Source of the DNA: Hericium rajendrae | Taxonomy: Eukaryota; Basidiomycota; Agaricomycetes; Russulales; Hericiaceae | Direction of reading: 5' to 3' | DNA length: 64,000 nt | Assembly (NCBI GenBank): GCA_033439255.1 | Contig: CM065879.1 | Location: forward strand, 3,912,501 to 3,976,500 | Part shown: one piece after another, positions 44,214 to 57,302 of the stretch | How positions within the stretch are numbered: position 1 is the stretch's first letter | Layout of the letters: each line of letters starts with the position of its first letter | The notes under the pieces: model-generated | The model's database searches: none | Told to the model about the DNA's origin: nothing | What the model saw: the letters and a program-made list of their open reading frames with translations, nothing else | Position numbers and translations under genes: made by a program

Positions 44214-47005
44214 CTATTCATCAAGGAAAGCGTGCCGGAGTGCCTCCGGCAACAACGCAACGTCCCTGAGAGGAGTAAACACCGGAACCCTAACTCCGCG
44301 CGAGATAGGGTCGGCCAGGTTCGCTTCCGACTCGACGTATACAAACTCGATCGTGACGTTGATATCTGCGCTAACCAGCTCCGTGCGCCGAATACACTGG
44401 TTGACCATCCAGTTGCGGCTGCGGCCGCGTCGAAAAGCGCCAATCACTCCCTGATTGTCGCTATGAATAAGAACAGAAGCGTCCCGGACGCCCAATAGGG
44501 ACACCTGTAAAAAGGCCATCTCCACGGCGATTGCTTCGCCCCAGCCTATGTTGCATCCCTCTGAGAGATTCCAGCCCGAAGCCCACTGCCACGCGGCAAA
44601 CGCCGAGTCGAGAACAATGCCTACTCCCCATTCCGTCGATGCATCGACCCATATGTCAATATCACGACGCGGGCCACGAGGTGTTAGAACACGAGTACGC
44701 GGGGCTGCAACTAGCTCGTGAAGCCACCATCGGATGTCGGTCCATACTGACGATTTCGGGTATCGAAGAAGGGGGCGACCATGCGGAATGGAGTCGAATT
44801 CGGAGATGAATGAGGAAAGGGAAGTGAGATACGCGCGTCCACGCGTGTAAACGAAGGCGACATGATTGAGAGATCCATTAATACGTTGTGCTTCCTTGAG
44901 TGGAACGGGTTTGTGTTCGAACTGAGAAATGAAGGTTTGAAGTTTCTGAATGAGGCGGGACAACTTGTGGTCAGCCACTTGTACGGTCTTTGCAGGGATG
45001 TTCCACGAAAAACCGATGTAGAGGACAACGAAACCGAACTCTTGCCCCTTGGTGGGATGCCAAGGGACTTGTAAGGGCGCAATTAACGATTTCGCGCCCT
45101 CGCGATCATACGCATAGGAGTACGAAACGATGCCCGGAGCAACCACCCGCGAGGCAGTCGGAAAACGGAAAATAGTCCCATCATCAACCCATTTGATCGC
45201 GGGGCCGACACCAGCGCACACCCAGATATCGATTATCGCGTCCGCCACCTCGCCCTGAAGACCAGATGCGGTTGTGAAACCGAACGGGGTATCATGGTCC
45301 AGCCAATACAAGCGGCGGTGGGCAACTACCAGGAACTTCTTGTCCTGAGCACGTATGGGAATCGTGCGGTACGCCTTCTCGATGTCCAGCGTAGCCGCCT
45401 GTGCCCCCGCCGGAGCGCTCGCAACCTGCGAGTGACACGTATCAGTGTCCAGTCGTCCCACGACGAACAGCCTCCAATAAATAGAAACGGGCATACCCGC
45501 GACGACGCGGCACTGTAACAGGCAAACGCGCCAGGGATCGAGTGTAAATGTTCGACCCGGAGTCAGACACAATGAGTCTGACTCCTCCAGCAACGCCGAA
45601 CATCCTACGGCGATGTTGCGCGTCGTGGACAGACAATAAGGCATCAGAGCCCGAGCTCTGATCCTCGGAAACGCCGGTCGTCTACATGACGCACCGCGCG
45701 AGTCCTGTAAGGCAACGTCGACCACCCCGAACGGTGCAATCGAACGTTCCTGGAGCAGCGCCGACCACCCCGAGCGGTGCAATCGGACGCTCTCAAGCCG
45801 CAGATGCGATGTCATGATGACAGAGCGCCATCCGACAAAAAAGGGAATGGAAACGAGAAGTACGCGAACGCGTCAAGTCCCGGAGTGCGTAATGACGCGA
45901 CGCAGAGGGTCCTTGAGACCGTACGAAGGGTGCGATGTCGGGAAAGGAAAAATTGAAATAAAATCTAGCAGAGAAATGAGTAATAGAAAGGATATCGAAA
46001 ACTCACTATGTCGGCCATTTGAATGGCTGTTCCCCAGCGCGTCGGGAAATCGTCCGAGTTCAGCAGGCTATTTACTGAATAACCCGCGTCACCCTTGTGC
46101 GATGGGTTTCGGACGATACGTCGCTTGATTTTTCCATCGTCGTCCAGCGTGGTCACCGCATGGACCGGACACGCGGCGAAAGTGCCACCACACAATGTCA
46201 ATATCTCTTCGCGAGAGTAGGCGCCGCTCATGCACGCGGAACGAACTTCATCTTCAAGATATGCGTCGATATGAATGTCTTGATCGCTTGGACGGTAAGG
46301 GGGGTCGATAATATCTGCGAGAATTGAATCTGGGACGCCGAGAGGAAAGCCATTGCGAAGGTGGTAAACGAGGTGTGGGTAACGATTGGTAAGAGAAAAT
46401 TGCTCGAGGAAAAGGGCGAAAGCATCGGCGTTATACGGGCAGACTATGCGGTCGAGGATGGAATCGGAGAGCGAAGAAACGGTGGATGTTTTTACTGGAA
46501 TATGCGAAACGTCGAACGGTAAGGAGATTGTGCAAAGGGGGGAACTTGATGATAACTCAGGCGACGCAAGCCGTGCATGCAGCGGCATGATGACGCTCGT
46601 CTCCGCAAATGGAGCAGGCGTGCTTGACGTTGGTGCCATGGCTTCCGGGCTTGCAGGCGTTGGGGCCGCGTGTGTTGAACGCGACACAAAAGGCGAGCTT
46701 GTCGTCTCGGATATCGGTAAGGCACTTGGGGTTGGTGGGGTGCGCGCGAGCGACTGGGGGGCGATTGGCGGCAGTAGTCTTGGCCGAGCACTCGCGAGCG
46801 TAGTGACCTGGCTTCCCGCAGGCAATGCAAGTTCCCGCGGCCAGGGTGCGAGGCTTGCCTGTCGGAAAGGGCTGGGAGCGGTCGCGGTCGTACGGAGCGA
46901 ACCGGGAGTTGTTGCCAGCTGGCGCGTGTGAACCAGAAGCGCCGCGCTCGCGTGAATTGTAAGCCGGTCTGGAAAGTTCCTGGAAGCGCTGATTAAACTC
47001 GGCAT
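44214..47005 (-). CDS. Reverse transcriptase-RNase H of the Ngaro-type element, spliced
   Basis: Two exons: up to 47005 down to 46007, and 45425-44214. The intron, 46006-45426 (581 nt, GTGAGT to TCGCAG), joins MADI to VASAPAGAQAATLDIEKAYRT in phase 0. RT blocks include LDIEKAYRTIPI, TPFGFTTASGLQG and the catalytic IKWVDDG. RNase H carries VDAST, EAIAVEM and LIHSDNQG. The 5' part overlaps gag by about 450 bp in another frame, so its true start is uncertain: frameshifting, a splice from gag or an internal start are all possible. Without splicing, RT would lose its N-terminal part, so the intron could control gag to RT output. Confidence 0.82.
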
Positions 47006-47939
47006 TACGAAAGTCGAAAAGATGACCGTGTAATCGGAATTGCCAACGAGAGTCGTCGTGCTTGAAATGGACGTGATTGTATGCGCGTCGTTCTTCGATA
47101 TCGAAGGCCAAAAGCGCCGGGAAAGCGGCTTCGCGTTCCGGCCTGGTGACTAGCGTGTTATAGTGCCAGCGCCAGCGCTCGAGAAGGGGCGCCGAGAAGC
47201 GAGTCTTCATGAATTGGAGATAATTGTCCCATGCCTCAATCCAAAGGATGAGAGTGAGGTCGGTCTCTTTGCCTAGCAAAACGTGTTCTACGTCGAGAAG
47301 CCCGAGAGTTGAGGCTTTCAATCCATCCTTGTTGAAGGTAAACTTCTTCAGAAGGGAACCACGCTGCTCGGAAATGGTACGAAGGTTATTGCGAGTAAAA
47401 AGGTGCATGGGAATGTAAATCCCCTCCTCCCATAGAGTTTCGATCTCAATAGCGATCTCCACAGGGCGATCAAAGGAAGTCATCTCGACCTCATCGGCTT
47501 CGTTGATGACCCTGGGCTTCTTGGCGATACTAACCGGGGCGCTAACGGGAGCTTGTCCGGCGGTCGCGGAAGCGACTAGAAGACCGGATGCCGCAAGGTT
47601 GGCTACTTGCTCCGAGGCCATATGCGCAGCCAAGCGGGTGATTTCTTCTTTCTGTTCGGCAGAGAAATTACTAAAAGAGCTTAACAAGGAAATGGAAGCA
47701 GAAGTCGTAGCGCCACTAGACTGAGAAAGACTGCCGCCCTGGGCGCCGGGAGCGGCGCCTAGGGGGGTCTGTTGAGCCGGTGAGGCGGTCGAAGGGGTCG
47801 TGGTAGTCGGAGTCGCCTGGGTAACCGGCGGCAATGTCGTCGTATTGAGTTGTGGAGATCCGGAAGATCCGCTTGCCGGCGTTGAGCCGGGAATGGTTGT
47901 GTTGATCCCTAAGGTTGCGTTGGCGCCGTTGGTAGTCAT
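46557..47939 (-). CDS. Gag-like protein of the Ngaro-type element
   Basis: 460 residues from ATG 47939. A Thr/Ser/Pro/Ala-rich start precedes a helical capsid-like middle (EIEIETLWEEGIYIP, WIEAWDNYLQFMK). A CCHC knuckle CIACGKPGHYAREC and a second Cys/His cluster CSICGDERHHAAAC stand at the end. Role: packaging of the element RNA. It is the first ORF after repeat B in sense. Confidence 0.85.
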   Translation of the reverse strand: MTTNGANATLGINTTIPGSTPASGSSGSPQLNTTTLPPVTQATPTTTTPSTASPAQQTPLGAAPGAQGGSLSQSSGATTSASISLLSSFSNFSAEQKEEITRLAAHMASEQVANLAASGLLVASATAGQAPVSAPVSIAKKPRVINEADEVEMTSFDRPVEIAIEIETLWEEGIYIPMHLFTRNNLRTISEQRGSLLKKFTFNKDGLKASTLGLLDVEHVLLGKETDLTLILWIEAWDNYLQFMKTRFSAPLLERWRWHYNTLVTRPEREAAFPALLAFDIEERRAYNHVHFKHDDSRWQFRLHGHLFDFRNAEFNQRFQELSRPAYNSRERGASGSHAPAGNNSRFAPYDRDRSQPFPTGKPRTLAAGTCIACGKPGHYARECSAKTTAANRPPVARAHPTNPKCLTDIRDDKLAFCVAFNTRGPNACKPGSHGTNVKHACSICGDERHHAAACTACVA

Positions 47940-47972
47940 ATCGGGTGATCAGATGCGAGGATGTCGACGAAA

Positions 47973-48176
47973 TGAAAAAGTCGTGTTGTGCACTGAGGGC
48001 ACGAGGCAGGAGGAGGACTGAAGAAGCGTGGGAACTCTCTCCCAGCGCGTCCCGTCCTTTCCTCTGCCTGGCGGCGATGGCCGAAGCCAGGCCGCGCTGT
48101 TGCCTCACTCTATTTTGCCTTAGCTAGCCCTCGCAAAAACTTCCCGTCTCGCTGCGCTCGACTTAAGTTTTTGCAG
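47973..48176 (-). repeat. Split direct repeat B, outer copy
   Basis: 5' end of the element in sense, 33 bp before the gag ATG, so it probably carries the promoter. Confidence 0.88.
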
Positions 48177-48962
48177 CATCAGTATAGATTGTTTACTCTC
48201 CGCCAGCTCTCCGCTCTCGCACATGGCCTCTGAGTCCGTGCTCAGCCCTTACTCCGCCTCTCTCCGCTCTGTACATCTGTACCTCGGTTCAGACATTGCA
48301 ATTGCGTGCGGGCTGCAATTCCTCCAACGCTGAATTCCACTTCTCGTCGGAAGTCCGCACTAGGTATCTGCATGCAATCCAGATCCTGCGGGAAGTCATC
48401 CACTTACAGATCAGAATCGACCCATCATGAGACAGGCTTCGATGCTAGATCGACGAAGTCGCTATATGGACTAGAAACATGCGACAACGCGATCAAGATA
48501 TCTCGAACCTAATAACAAAAAGCTGAGTTAAAATCGAGCTAGGCTGGAATGCGATATCCTCCTTTCCTCAACAGAAAATATATATCAGTATGAGACATCG
48601 CGCTCAAAACATACCCAGGCTATTGTATGGAATGATCCTCCATGTCGAGACGTGCAGAACAATTGAGAGCCTGGTCCATAGCGGGTGCCGAGGAGCTTAG
48701 CGCGCATATATTCTGATCAAAAGTCCGACAGAAAGATCAGTAGCAGTACCTGAACAGTAATTTTGTATATTCTGTGGATCTCTGGTGTGCAGTCTGCTCG
48801 GGAGTGGTCGTGGGTGAAAGTCGACATGAAGGCGACAACTTGACCTTGAACTTGAAACTGCCTCGCGTCGGTTGGAAGTCGCGCGGCACAGCCACATACC
48901 CAGTGAGGAGGACGCGTTCATCGTTCAGAACGTTCATCCCTCTTGCAAGGCGCCTCTTTCCC
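48177..48962. other. Intergenic stretch upstream of NUP192
   Basis: No gene supported. Contains the NUP192 promoter and leader; open frame extends upstream of the chosen ATG but with unremarkable sequence. Confidence 0.5.
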
Positions 48963-51900
48963 ATGGAATCGTTGTTCCAGCTACGCGCCATTCTTCATAA
49001 TGTCTGTCGCTCTGGAAGCGTGGCTAATGAGCAAGAGCTTTTTGACTTGCTGGTCGTCAACAAACCTGCTCTGCTGAACGTGTTCGATGTCAAGCCACCA
49101 TCAGAGGCGGAGCGGAGAGAATTGCAAGCCGGTGCGTGGACAGGCCTTCTATTTTGACTTGATGCTTATCAGAACTGTGCATAGGAAAGCAACGATCCGT
49201 GGCCGCCAGATGACAGTCACTTCTGACTTCGCCAACCAAGCCATCTTTCTCGCAAACACGCTCAACTGCTCTGAGCACTACATCGCAACCCTCATAAACG
49301 ATGTGATATCACAAAACCCAAATCTTAACACGCCACAAATGCTTGAAGCCGTCGTGCTTGAGCACCATGAACGACGCCGTGAGCTCGTGGACTGCCTGCG
49401 CTTTCTGCTCGAAGCAGCCGAGCGTGCCGACGCGCCCGATCCTACGCCTCTGAGTATTCAGCTGGCCGCGTTCGTCCAGGACCAGATCTTATCGTTAACG
49501 GGAGAGAAATCGCTGCCGTCGAAGGTTCTCTCGGAGATTGAGAAGATGGAACAAGGGATTGCGCAGGCTCAAACGGCAAGGCAGAACGCGCCGAGTAATA
49601 CGGCTGTTCAAGGTGCGTGACATTTCTCTCGCATTCTTTTGCATAATCTCACGTATAATCTGCAGGGACAAATATCAGTCTGGGTCAGGATGTCTACGAA
49701 GCGCGCCTAGGATCATTGAAGTTCGAGCGGCGTTCTCTCGCGACCGTGCTTTTCTTGGTTGCGCGGCAGGGCTATCTCGCACATGTCGAGGTAGAGCGCA
49801 TCGTGCCGTGGCTGCAAAATAACCCCAGACATCCCATGACATATTACCTTCTCACTGTGCTGCTGGCCGCATTCGATCCCGTGGACCCAGATTCACGCGT
49901 CGGGCAGCTGCGCCAGGTGTTGGCAACCACATCATCACTTCTTAGTCGAATGAAGGATAAACTTCAACCAAGCACGGAATGGACGGAGCCTGGTCTGAAA
50001 GCGACTATATTGCTCAAGTGGACCCTCTTTCTGACTGAGGCCCGGCATCGGGATCCGTCTCTGGAACATAAAGAAGGCTTTAGGACAGAGGAGCTCGAGA
50101 CGAATGTGTGGAACGCTGTTCAGGGCGACGCGTTTTCATACCTCGCAACATCAGTGGCGAAACTACGGCGCGAGGGCACCTTTCCCTCAGGCTCCTATGC
50201 TGGCACTGTTATCCGCTTGCCAGAGGCAGAACAACAGCCCGACCTACCCGACGAGGACTTCCGGTCCGCCATTCTGCAGGCCTTCGAGACACTCGTCCGC
50301 TCCGCAATCACGCACGCATCGTCCGAACTGCGCAAGATCAAGCAGCGCCAGGAAGATTTCAACCTCGCCAATGCCCGCTCAGACCGCTCGCGCATGTTCC
50401 GCTCCGCGAGCGTCCGCCCGGACCAGGACAAGACCCCCGCTCCGGCGCCCCGCAACGACATCGCCATGCTCTTTTCGTTCATCGGCATCCTCTATACCGC
50501 GCTCCCGTCTGAGAATGCCCTGCAATTCTGGGGCTCCGCACCGCCCGACAGCCACCGATCGAGCTGGCTTGAATTCACCGAACTGTCTGCGGGCCGTTTG
50601 CCTGCGTTCCTGCAGTGGGCTGTTTGGTCGACGCAGCCGCGCGACGCAGACGGCGCAATTGCGCTGTATGACATGCTGGCTGGGCTCGCGAAGGGCCAGC
50701 AGTGCAGCGAGCTTGCATACAACTTCTTGGCACGCGGTGGCGGCGAGGTCATCGCCGGCAGCATGCTCCCGTCCTCGGGCCCCTCGTCGTATAACAGCGG
50801 TGCCATCGCCGCGTGGAGCACGATTTTTAGTTTGCTCGACTCGTGGGTTGCCGCCGGGACAAGCGCGCGCCCTGGTCAGCAACCGCAACACCCGTCAATG
50901 TCGCAACTTGGCTTCTTGTCCGCTCACCAGGCGCAGCAGGCACAGCAGCAGCTCGTGCTGAGCAACAAAGATGTCTGGCTCGCGCAGAGCTTCCTCCGCC
51001 TTCTGTCCACCGTATCCACGTACTCCGTCGCGGCGCGCATCGCTCTCGGCACCAACAGTCAACTGCGTGTCATCCCCACCTTGTTGTCTCTCATCCACCT
51101 CGGGATCGCGCTTGAGCTGAAGGGCTCCGCGCTCGACACGCTCGCGGCATTCTGCGAGCCCGGCGCGGGCCCGTCTGGCATCGAGATCTGCAAATCGGTG
51201 TGGCTGCTCATCGAGCGCTCGGAGCTCGTCCGCGTGCGCGGCGGGGCCAGCTTCGCGAAGAAGGGCGTCGAGGCTGAGCTAGAGGCCATCGAAGAGGTGC
51301 ACCGGCTCTATCCAGAAACGATCGCGTTCGTGCGGCTGCTTAGCACGCTCATCCATACCCCGAAGCGTGTCCCCCTGCGCAAACGGATCATCGATGCGGA
51401 ACCGCTGAACACGATCCCTGATAATTTGGGCCAGCCGTATCGACAGCCGGGCATTTTGCCATATATTGCGTTCGTGGTGGATGAGGTGTTCTTGAAGATT
51501 CCGAGCAGAGACTACCAGGTGCCGAAGCAAAGATGGGAGCTGAATGATTTGTGTCTGACGTTCATTGAACGGTGTTTGGCGAGCTATGACCTGGAGTTGT
51601 TGGCTTCTGCCGACGACCGACAGGTCTCAGCGGACGTGCTAGGGCCGTTGTTCACTCATCCGGGGTACGACGTCATGCAACGCCTTCTGACGAACTCGCC
51701 TCTACAGAGCAGCATCTTGACGTATTTGGTAGATGGAGTAGAGGGGTTCGACAAGGACCTAGACAAGGAGGAGCCCATTTTCAAGAGCACGATCGTCAGG
51801 GTCTTGAGGATAATTCACCGGGTTCTCGAGATTCAAGACGTGTACTTGGACGTGCTGACCCCGCTGCTGTCGCAATTCAGCGACACCTCGTTCACGGGCA

Positions 51901-54900
51901 CCATCCACCCGCGCTCGTTCTTCACTAGGTTCGATGAGGCGCTGTCGTTCGCATCCCACTTGGCACCGTCCCTTGCAACATACGTGGTCTATAGCGCACG
52001 TCCGGAGCTGGCGCTGCTGTCCATCAAAATCCTTACGCTCCTCACGAAGTCCACTGCCTTCCCAAATCTGACGACACTGCTGGAACGCAGCACCGACTCG
52101 GAGCGAATTACCGCTGGCTATCGCAAGGTGCTGGATATCGAATCTGCGATCAACCTCGATGTCGCAGAAGAGAATGCAGATCAGTACACGGGCGCCGGTG
52201 CGCCAGATGTAGACGAGATGCCGCAAACGTTGCCTCAAGCAGTCCGCTTGGCAGCGCTTGACCTTCTCATCCAAAACACACGTTCTGGATCCGCCTATCC
52301 CAATGTCGCACATTTGATACTTTTGGGCAGCACAGCTGCCAATCAGATCCAGGACCCACATGCCTTGGGTGCGCAGCGGACATCCATCCATGTCATTTTG
52401 GACTGGACCAACCTGGGCGTGCCTCGACGAACGACAAAAGGCACGCAGCGTGAGCATCTGGCCGAATCTCATGCAACGCCGCTGTTCCTCACACAGCCCG
52501 AGCTGGCGGAGCGGTTCTATCGAGTCGTGTACCAGTTGTGCATGCACCCACGCACGTCCGATTTCACCATGCGCTATCTCCGGACCCGCGAAGACTTCTT
52601 CGCACGCCAGCTCACCGCCCTACCATTTAAAGCACCTGAAGCACCGGATGTTATCGTCGAGGTTCAATACAGCGATGGAGGACGGGTGCCCACTTCGGTT
52701 TCTGCGCTGACGTCGTTCCTTCGCCTGCGGTCGTACATCTTTGACCTTGTCGCGCTGGACATGCACATTCTCACAAATCGCGGTCAGTTCAAGAGCGTCG
52801 CCGAACTTCTAGAACTTGTATATGGCAATGAGGAGCAGCAATATGAGCAGGAAGAAGACTGGGAGGACCATATGTTCCGGCCCTTCCGCGAGGCAGGGCA
52901 ATCTCACATGCGCATCGTGGAATTCGTGCAGTCGCTGTCGTTCGACTGGATCGATGCCTACAGCCTCGATGATGTCGAGCTGCAGCTGCTTGGAGGGCTT
53001 GATCTCTCCTCGTGCATCCGCCAAGACGACAAGGGCTGCGAAATCGTTGATAAGGGCGCAGTGCTGTCGCTGCTCGTGGCCGCGCGACGCGCCCTTCATC
53101 TGCAGGGCCGAATCGTGACCAGCGCCGATGCAGAGCGTCTAGATGCCGAGACGAGCTATATTCTGGAGAGTTGCGCCGTGGAGAACCACCGTCGCGAGAT
53201 CTCGTTCGCTATTGCTACTGGTTTCGAGGCTTGGCGACGGCTGGTCGACATGACGCTGGTGAAGTGTTTCGCTCGGCTTCCTCGAGATCGCCGCGAGACG
53301 ATGCTTTTCGACCTTCTTCACGAGCTGCCTCCCATCATCCGCTCCTCAAACATCCTCGAGAGCACGGCCGTCCTCCTGTCGGAGGTCTCGCTGTCCCTGA
53401 TAACGAGGCTGAGGGAAGACAGGCGCAGTCAGCTGCTGGTGCAATCTGCAGGCGTGGACTCTGACGCGGGATCGTTGCCATCGGAGCGGCTGTATGCGCT
53501 CCTGCGAAGCGTGCTGGAATGTATCTTGGACAACCGGATAGAACTGGTCCGCGGCAACCTCTACGCGACGCTCATCAACTACTTCCATCTCATAGCATCA
53601 GATGCTTCCCTCGAGACATCAGGCAGCAAGTCGAGTGGTCTGGCGTTATCGCTCCTCGCATCGAGCAGCCGCGACGAGACACCCTTCAATCCTACGCAAT
53701 CTGTTATTCTCTCATCCCAGCTGGGTCGCTCGACTTCCGGCTCGTCGGCCCTGGAGCAAGGAAGCTTGGACGTGCTGAAGCGCGACGTTGAGCGCCTGGT
53801 CGTCATCGTCTCCCGCGACGCCACGGACGGTACGGAGGTCTGGAAGACCGTCGCCTTTATGTTACTCGACTCTCTCGTTCACCTCTCTCGTTCGGAGAAA
53901 CAGAATCTCATTCTGCAGGCGTGTATCCGACATGGATTCTTATTGAATTTCGTGCACGGGATGAAGGAGGCCGATCATCGGTTGCAAGCGGTTTTGAAGC
54001 CTGAGCCAGGTGCGTAGAATATGTCATATTCTTTTTCTTAACTCAAAGATCGGAATAGACGATCTCAACGCTCTGTTCGTCTACGAGGCGAAGATGTCTC
54101 TCTTTATCCGAATTGCGGAGACACGACAAGGAGCTGAGCGTCTCTTGGAGGCACGAGCGCTGCCGATCTTTGCAGACTGTGACTATCTAGATACTCGACC
54201 GGAAAATGACCAGTCTTTCATGGGTGCGTTGAATGTCTGTCAGTGAAACATGGTACTGATACAAATCGTGATCAGATCATGACAGCTTCCTGCCTTCTGC
54301 GATACAGCGGTACCATCAGCTATTCGCACCAGCGTTACAGCTCGTCGTCAGCATACTAGCGACACTCGGTCCAGCCATACATCTGCAGCTCGCCAGGTCC
54401 GTATCTTTGTTTTCACTCTCTAATTACGGACGGCTAATTCCATTCTGATTGTTAGGCGCTGGGATTTGTGTCCAGCCATCGTGACACAATCATCATTCTG
54501 CTGAAAAACGACAGGGAAGGGACTTCTCTATCGGTGTTAGAGGAGATTCATCTGCTGGTTCTGCTTTGCGCATCCGTTTTCTCTCAGGTACCCAGAGCAG
54601 AAATCGTAAGTCCGTTCCTCTGAATAATCAACTCGACGATCATGCTCACTACATGATCCAGCTTTCCACCAACACCGGCTTCGGCAGCATCCATGCAGCA
54701 GTGCTCAGCTTGGCCGCGCGCAGCCTCTGCTCTGAATACTGGACCCAGCGCGTGCAGCCACATACCGACTCGGAACGACAGGACGCCAGTACACTCGCGG
54801 CTGGTATGTACATAGTCAATTTATTGGCCACATTGCCGTTGGCTCAACTGCGTGCGCAAGGGTATGGGACGGAGACCAAGTTTGATTTGGCAATACGCCG

Positions 54901-55933
54901 GAGGGAGCAGTTGCTTCGCAACGCGCTGATCGTGTATATTGGGACCGCGAGCGACTTCACAGGTAGCCTTTTCTCTTCATTGAGAGACCTAAGACTGATG
55001 TATCTTGCGACAAGAACCGGAGATTACGTTGGTGCTGTCGCCCGTGATGACGACGCCTCGCCATCACGACCATCTGTCCCGTGTCGTTGGTGAGTCCTTA
55101 TGCTGTAGTGACGTCAAGTGAGGATGCTTACGTCCCGATATTCGCAGCTACTATCCCCACTGTCGCCGATGCCATCGAGGCCCTCAACGACCTGTGTGGC
55201 GACCTCGTCGATACGCTGAACACCATCGTAGGGATCACTGCAGAGCTCTCGAACCGAGAGCAGATTAGAGTCGAGAACATCCAGGATGTCAGAGCTTGTC
55301 TCCACTCATCCGCGATATTGGTATACTGACCATTGCTTTGTCCAGATAATTAATCTGTCGGACGTGGATGCACTGTCTGACCTCGATATCAACCAGCGAA
55401 AATACCTGATTTGCTGCGAGCTAGAGCGAATACGCAGCAAGTCGCTGCAAAAAGCGAAGACTCTCCTCTGTGCGTTCGGCCCGCTCGGACAAATTTATGG
55501 TGTTTAAACTTAATCGTCCAACTAGCTTCCGCTGAGATGTTGCTGCTCCTTCTCTGGAGACACATCGCCTTCTACGCCCAGGGACAGCATATCAACAACC
55601 CCTCCCTCAAAGCATCAACCTCAGGCGTCATGCGCCATCTCACCTCCTCGACCTCCGGAGACGCAGACTCTTTCCGCGCCGAGGCAGCGAAAAGACTAGC
55701 TCCCATTCTACAGCGCCTGAACTCACTCCCCCTTGTACGTACCTTGCGCTTCACTTGCTCCATCGCACGCTGACTTCTCGTTCCAGGACCCGGAGTCCAC
55801 AGGCAGCGACTGGCGGCTCAACAAAGCATACATCGAGATCATGTCCCGCCGGCTGCGCGACACCGTCGGGCTGCTCGCCGAGAACGCAGACGGGCTCCTG
55901 CAGCCCGGGTCCGACGGCGGGCTAGGTATATAA
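48963..55933 (+). CDS. NUP192: Inner-ring nucleoporin Nup192/Nup205
   Basis: Very large all-helical scaffold protein of roughly 2,000 residues of the inner ring of the nuclear pore, partner of Nic96 and Nup53 family members. One exon (49666-54009) alone encodes about 1,450 residues. The N-terminus MESLFQLRAILHNV, the block SIQLAAFVQDQILSL and the C-terminal block RLRDTVGLL fit the family. Introns placed: 49132-49189, 49613-49665, 54010-54058, 54224-54275, 54401-54455, 54606-54661, then about four more to the stop at 55933. A possible in-frame 57-nt intron begins at the GTATGT near 54804. ATG 48963 was chosen as the first Met at the start of family-like sequence. No indels seen over the long exon. 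Convergent with SFT2. Confidence 0.9.
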
Positions 55934-56046
55934 GTTAAAACAGCTATCTGTACAGTCCACCCGCGAAATGATATGTAGCTATATTAAATAACGAGTTTCT
56001 CGTTCTCGAACGCGGAACACAGACGTCAGAGGGGCTGGTGAGATGG

Positions 56047-56893
56047 TTAGATGGGGAGCAGGGTGCCGGCGCTGCGCATGGCCATTGAGCCGCCGAAGCG
56101 GAGGGTTTGGATGCCGCCGGGGAAGTAGGCCATAACGTAGGAGAGGAGCGCGACCACCTAGAGGCAGGATAAGTTCGTAAGAGCGTCTGGGTGAGATATG
56201 GCAACAACGTACTTGCACGATGGCCCCGATCAGAGAGCCAAGATACGAATGAGGCTGTAGAGGAAGGCATAAGTAATGGAACAGTATAGATGCGATAGGT
56301 TTGCTTACCCCGAGTGCGAAGTACAACGTCAAGCCGAGACTAGCGAGATACGCGATGGAAAAGACCAGTCGCTCCTTTGATACGAGGTGCTTTAGGTGGT
56401 TTATAGGACCAATGAGCACCGAGAACCTGTGGTTGGAGGGTAAGGCGCCGCCCAGCATGCCCGCGTTATGTCCGGACTCACCCAAACATCACGAGCAGAC
56501 TCCCCAGGCTGAATGCTAATGCAAACTTTGCTGGTCGGAGAGCGAGGAGTGGTAATGTGAAAAAGGCGATGGCGAAGCAGACTGCCGCCCCCGCTATGCA
56601 TCCCAAGAATCCTAGCAATCTATGGTGGACATAATCACTTATCAGCATACATCGCACAGCGCAGGTTAGAACACATACCGCTCCCATCTCGACAGCGCGA
56701 AATACGCCTCGTCCTCGTTCGACCGTTCGCTGGACCGCAGCGGTATGTACGCCCCGCCGACCGCGTCATAGAATCGAGAGAACGGGCTCTGTGAGGGCGC
56801 CGTTGCCTGCTGCGAGTCGTCTTGGTTGCTCCTCGCCCAACGAAACTGGGAGAGGCCATCTCGAAAGCTCTGTTCTGTGTTGGGCGGAGCCAT
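56047..56893 (-). CDS. SFT2: Vesicle transport protein Sft2
   Basis: Four-helix membrane protein of the Golgi that assists fusion of endosome-derived vesicles (known from yeast Sft2/Got1 work). The N-terminal ~60 residues are cytosolic and Ser/Gln-rich. YFALSRWER precedes helix 1 (LLGFLGCIAGAAVCFAIAF). The family signature ALRPAKFALAFSLGSLL, GPINHLKHLVSKERLVFSIAY, GLTLYFALG and a last helix ending YFPGGIQTLRFGG follow, with MRSAGTLLPI at the end. Introns include 56678-56620 plus further short ones near 56480, 56310 and 56215-56160. Length is near 215 residues, normal for the family. Confidence 0.9.
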
Positions 56894-57302
56894 GGTGGTA
56901 GAGTATAAGCAGCCTGAGCTATGTTTGCGCGAGTCGCAGGGTAAATATTACGCGTTGGTCATGGTGGGGTGGATGGCCTGGGTGGCAGAGGGTCTGGCGC
57001 AGAGGACGTCATTCCGACACCCCTTCACTTTTATGGTCCGTAGCGCATAGTAGTACGAACTACCACACCGCCTGAGGGAGACTGGAACAATCGAGACAAT
57101 CTTCACATCCTAGCAGAGATCAACAGAGTGGTCTGTGAGGCTTGCATTCGAACTTCGGGTATGTCTGATGTGTGTTCGTACATATTGTAATACCATTACC
57201 ACTTCTCTGACGGAATTCACTCGATTCTTCTGGTCAGCCCAGTTTGGCGAGGAATTCAGCGCCTGATATGTCTGGTGCAGATTTGGGTGGAGACAACAGG
57301 TA
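56894..57302. other. Intergenic stretch
   Basis: SFT2 promoter side. No gene seen before the proposed Helitron end. Confidence 0.5.

Larger units (their letters stand above)
41840..48176 (-). mobile_element. Ngaro/PAT-type tyrosine-recombinase retrotransposon
   Basis: Complete-looking YR retroelement, sense strand minus. Repeat A (324 bp) occurs at 41840-42163 and 42422-42745. Repeat B (204 bp) occurs at 42217-42420 and 47973-48176. Read in sense the order is B, gag, RT-RNase H, YR, A, B, A: the split direct repeat layout of PAT and Ngaro elements, which circularise and integrate by a tyrosine recombinase. No target duplication is expected. The paired repeat copies are nearly identical, which suggests recent insertion. 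Confidence 0.87.

Noticed and set aside
50104-50961. 285-codon plus-strand frame inside NUP192
   Set aside because: Out-of-frame shadow of the long NUP192 exon.
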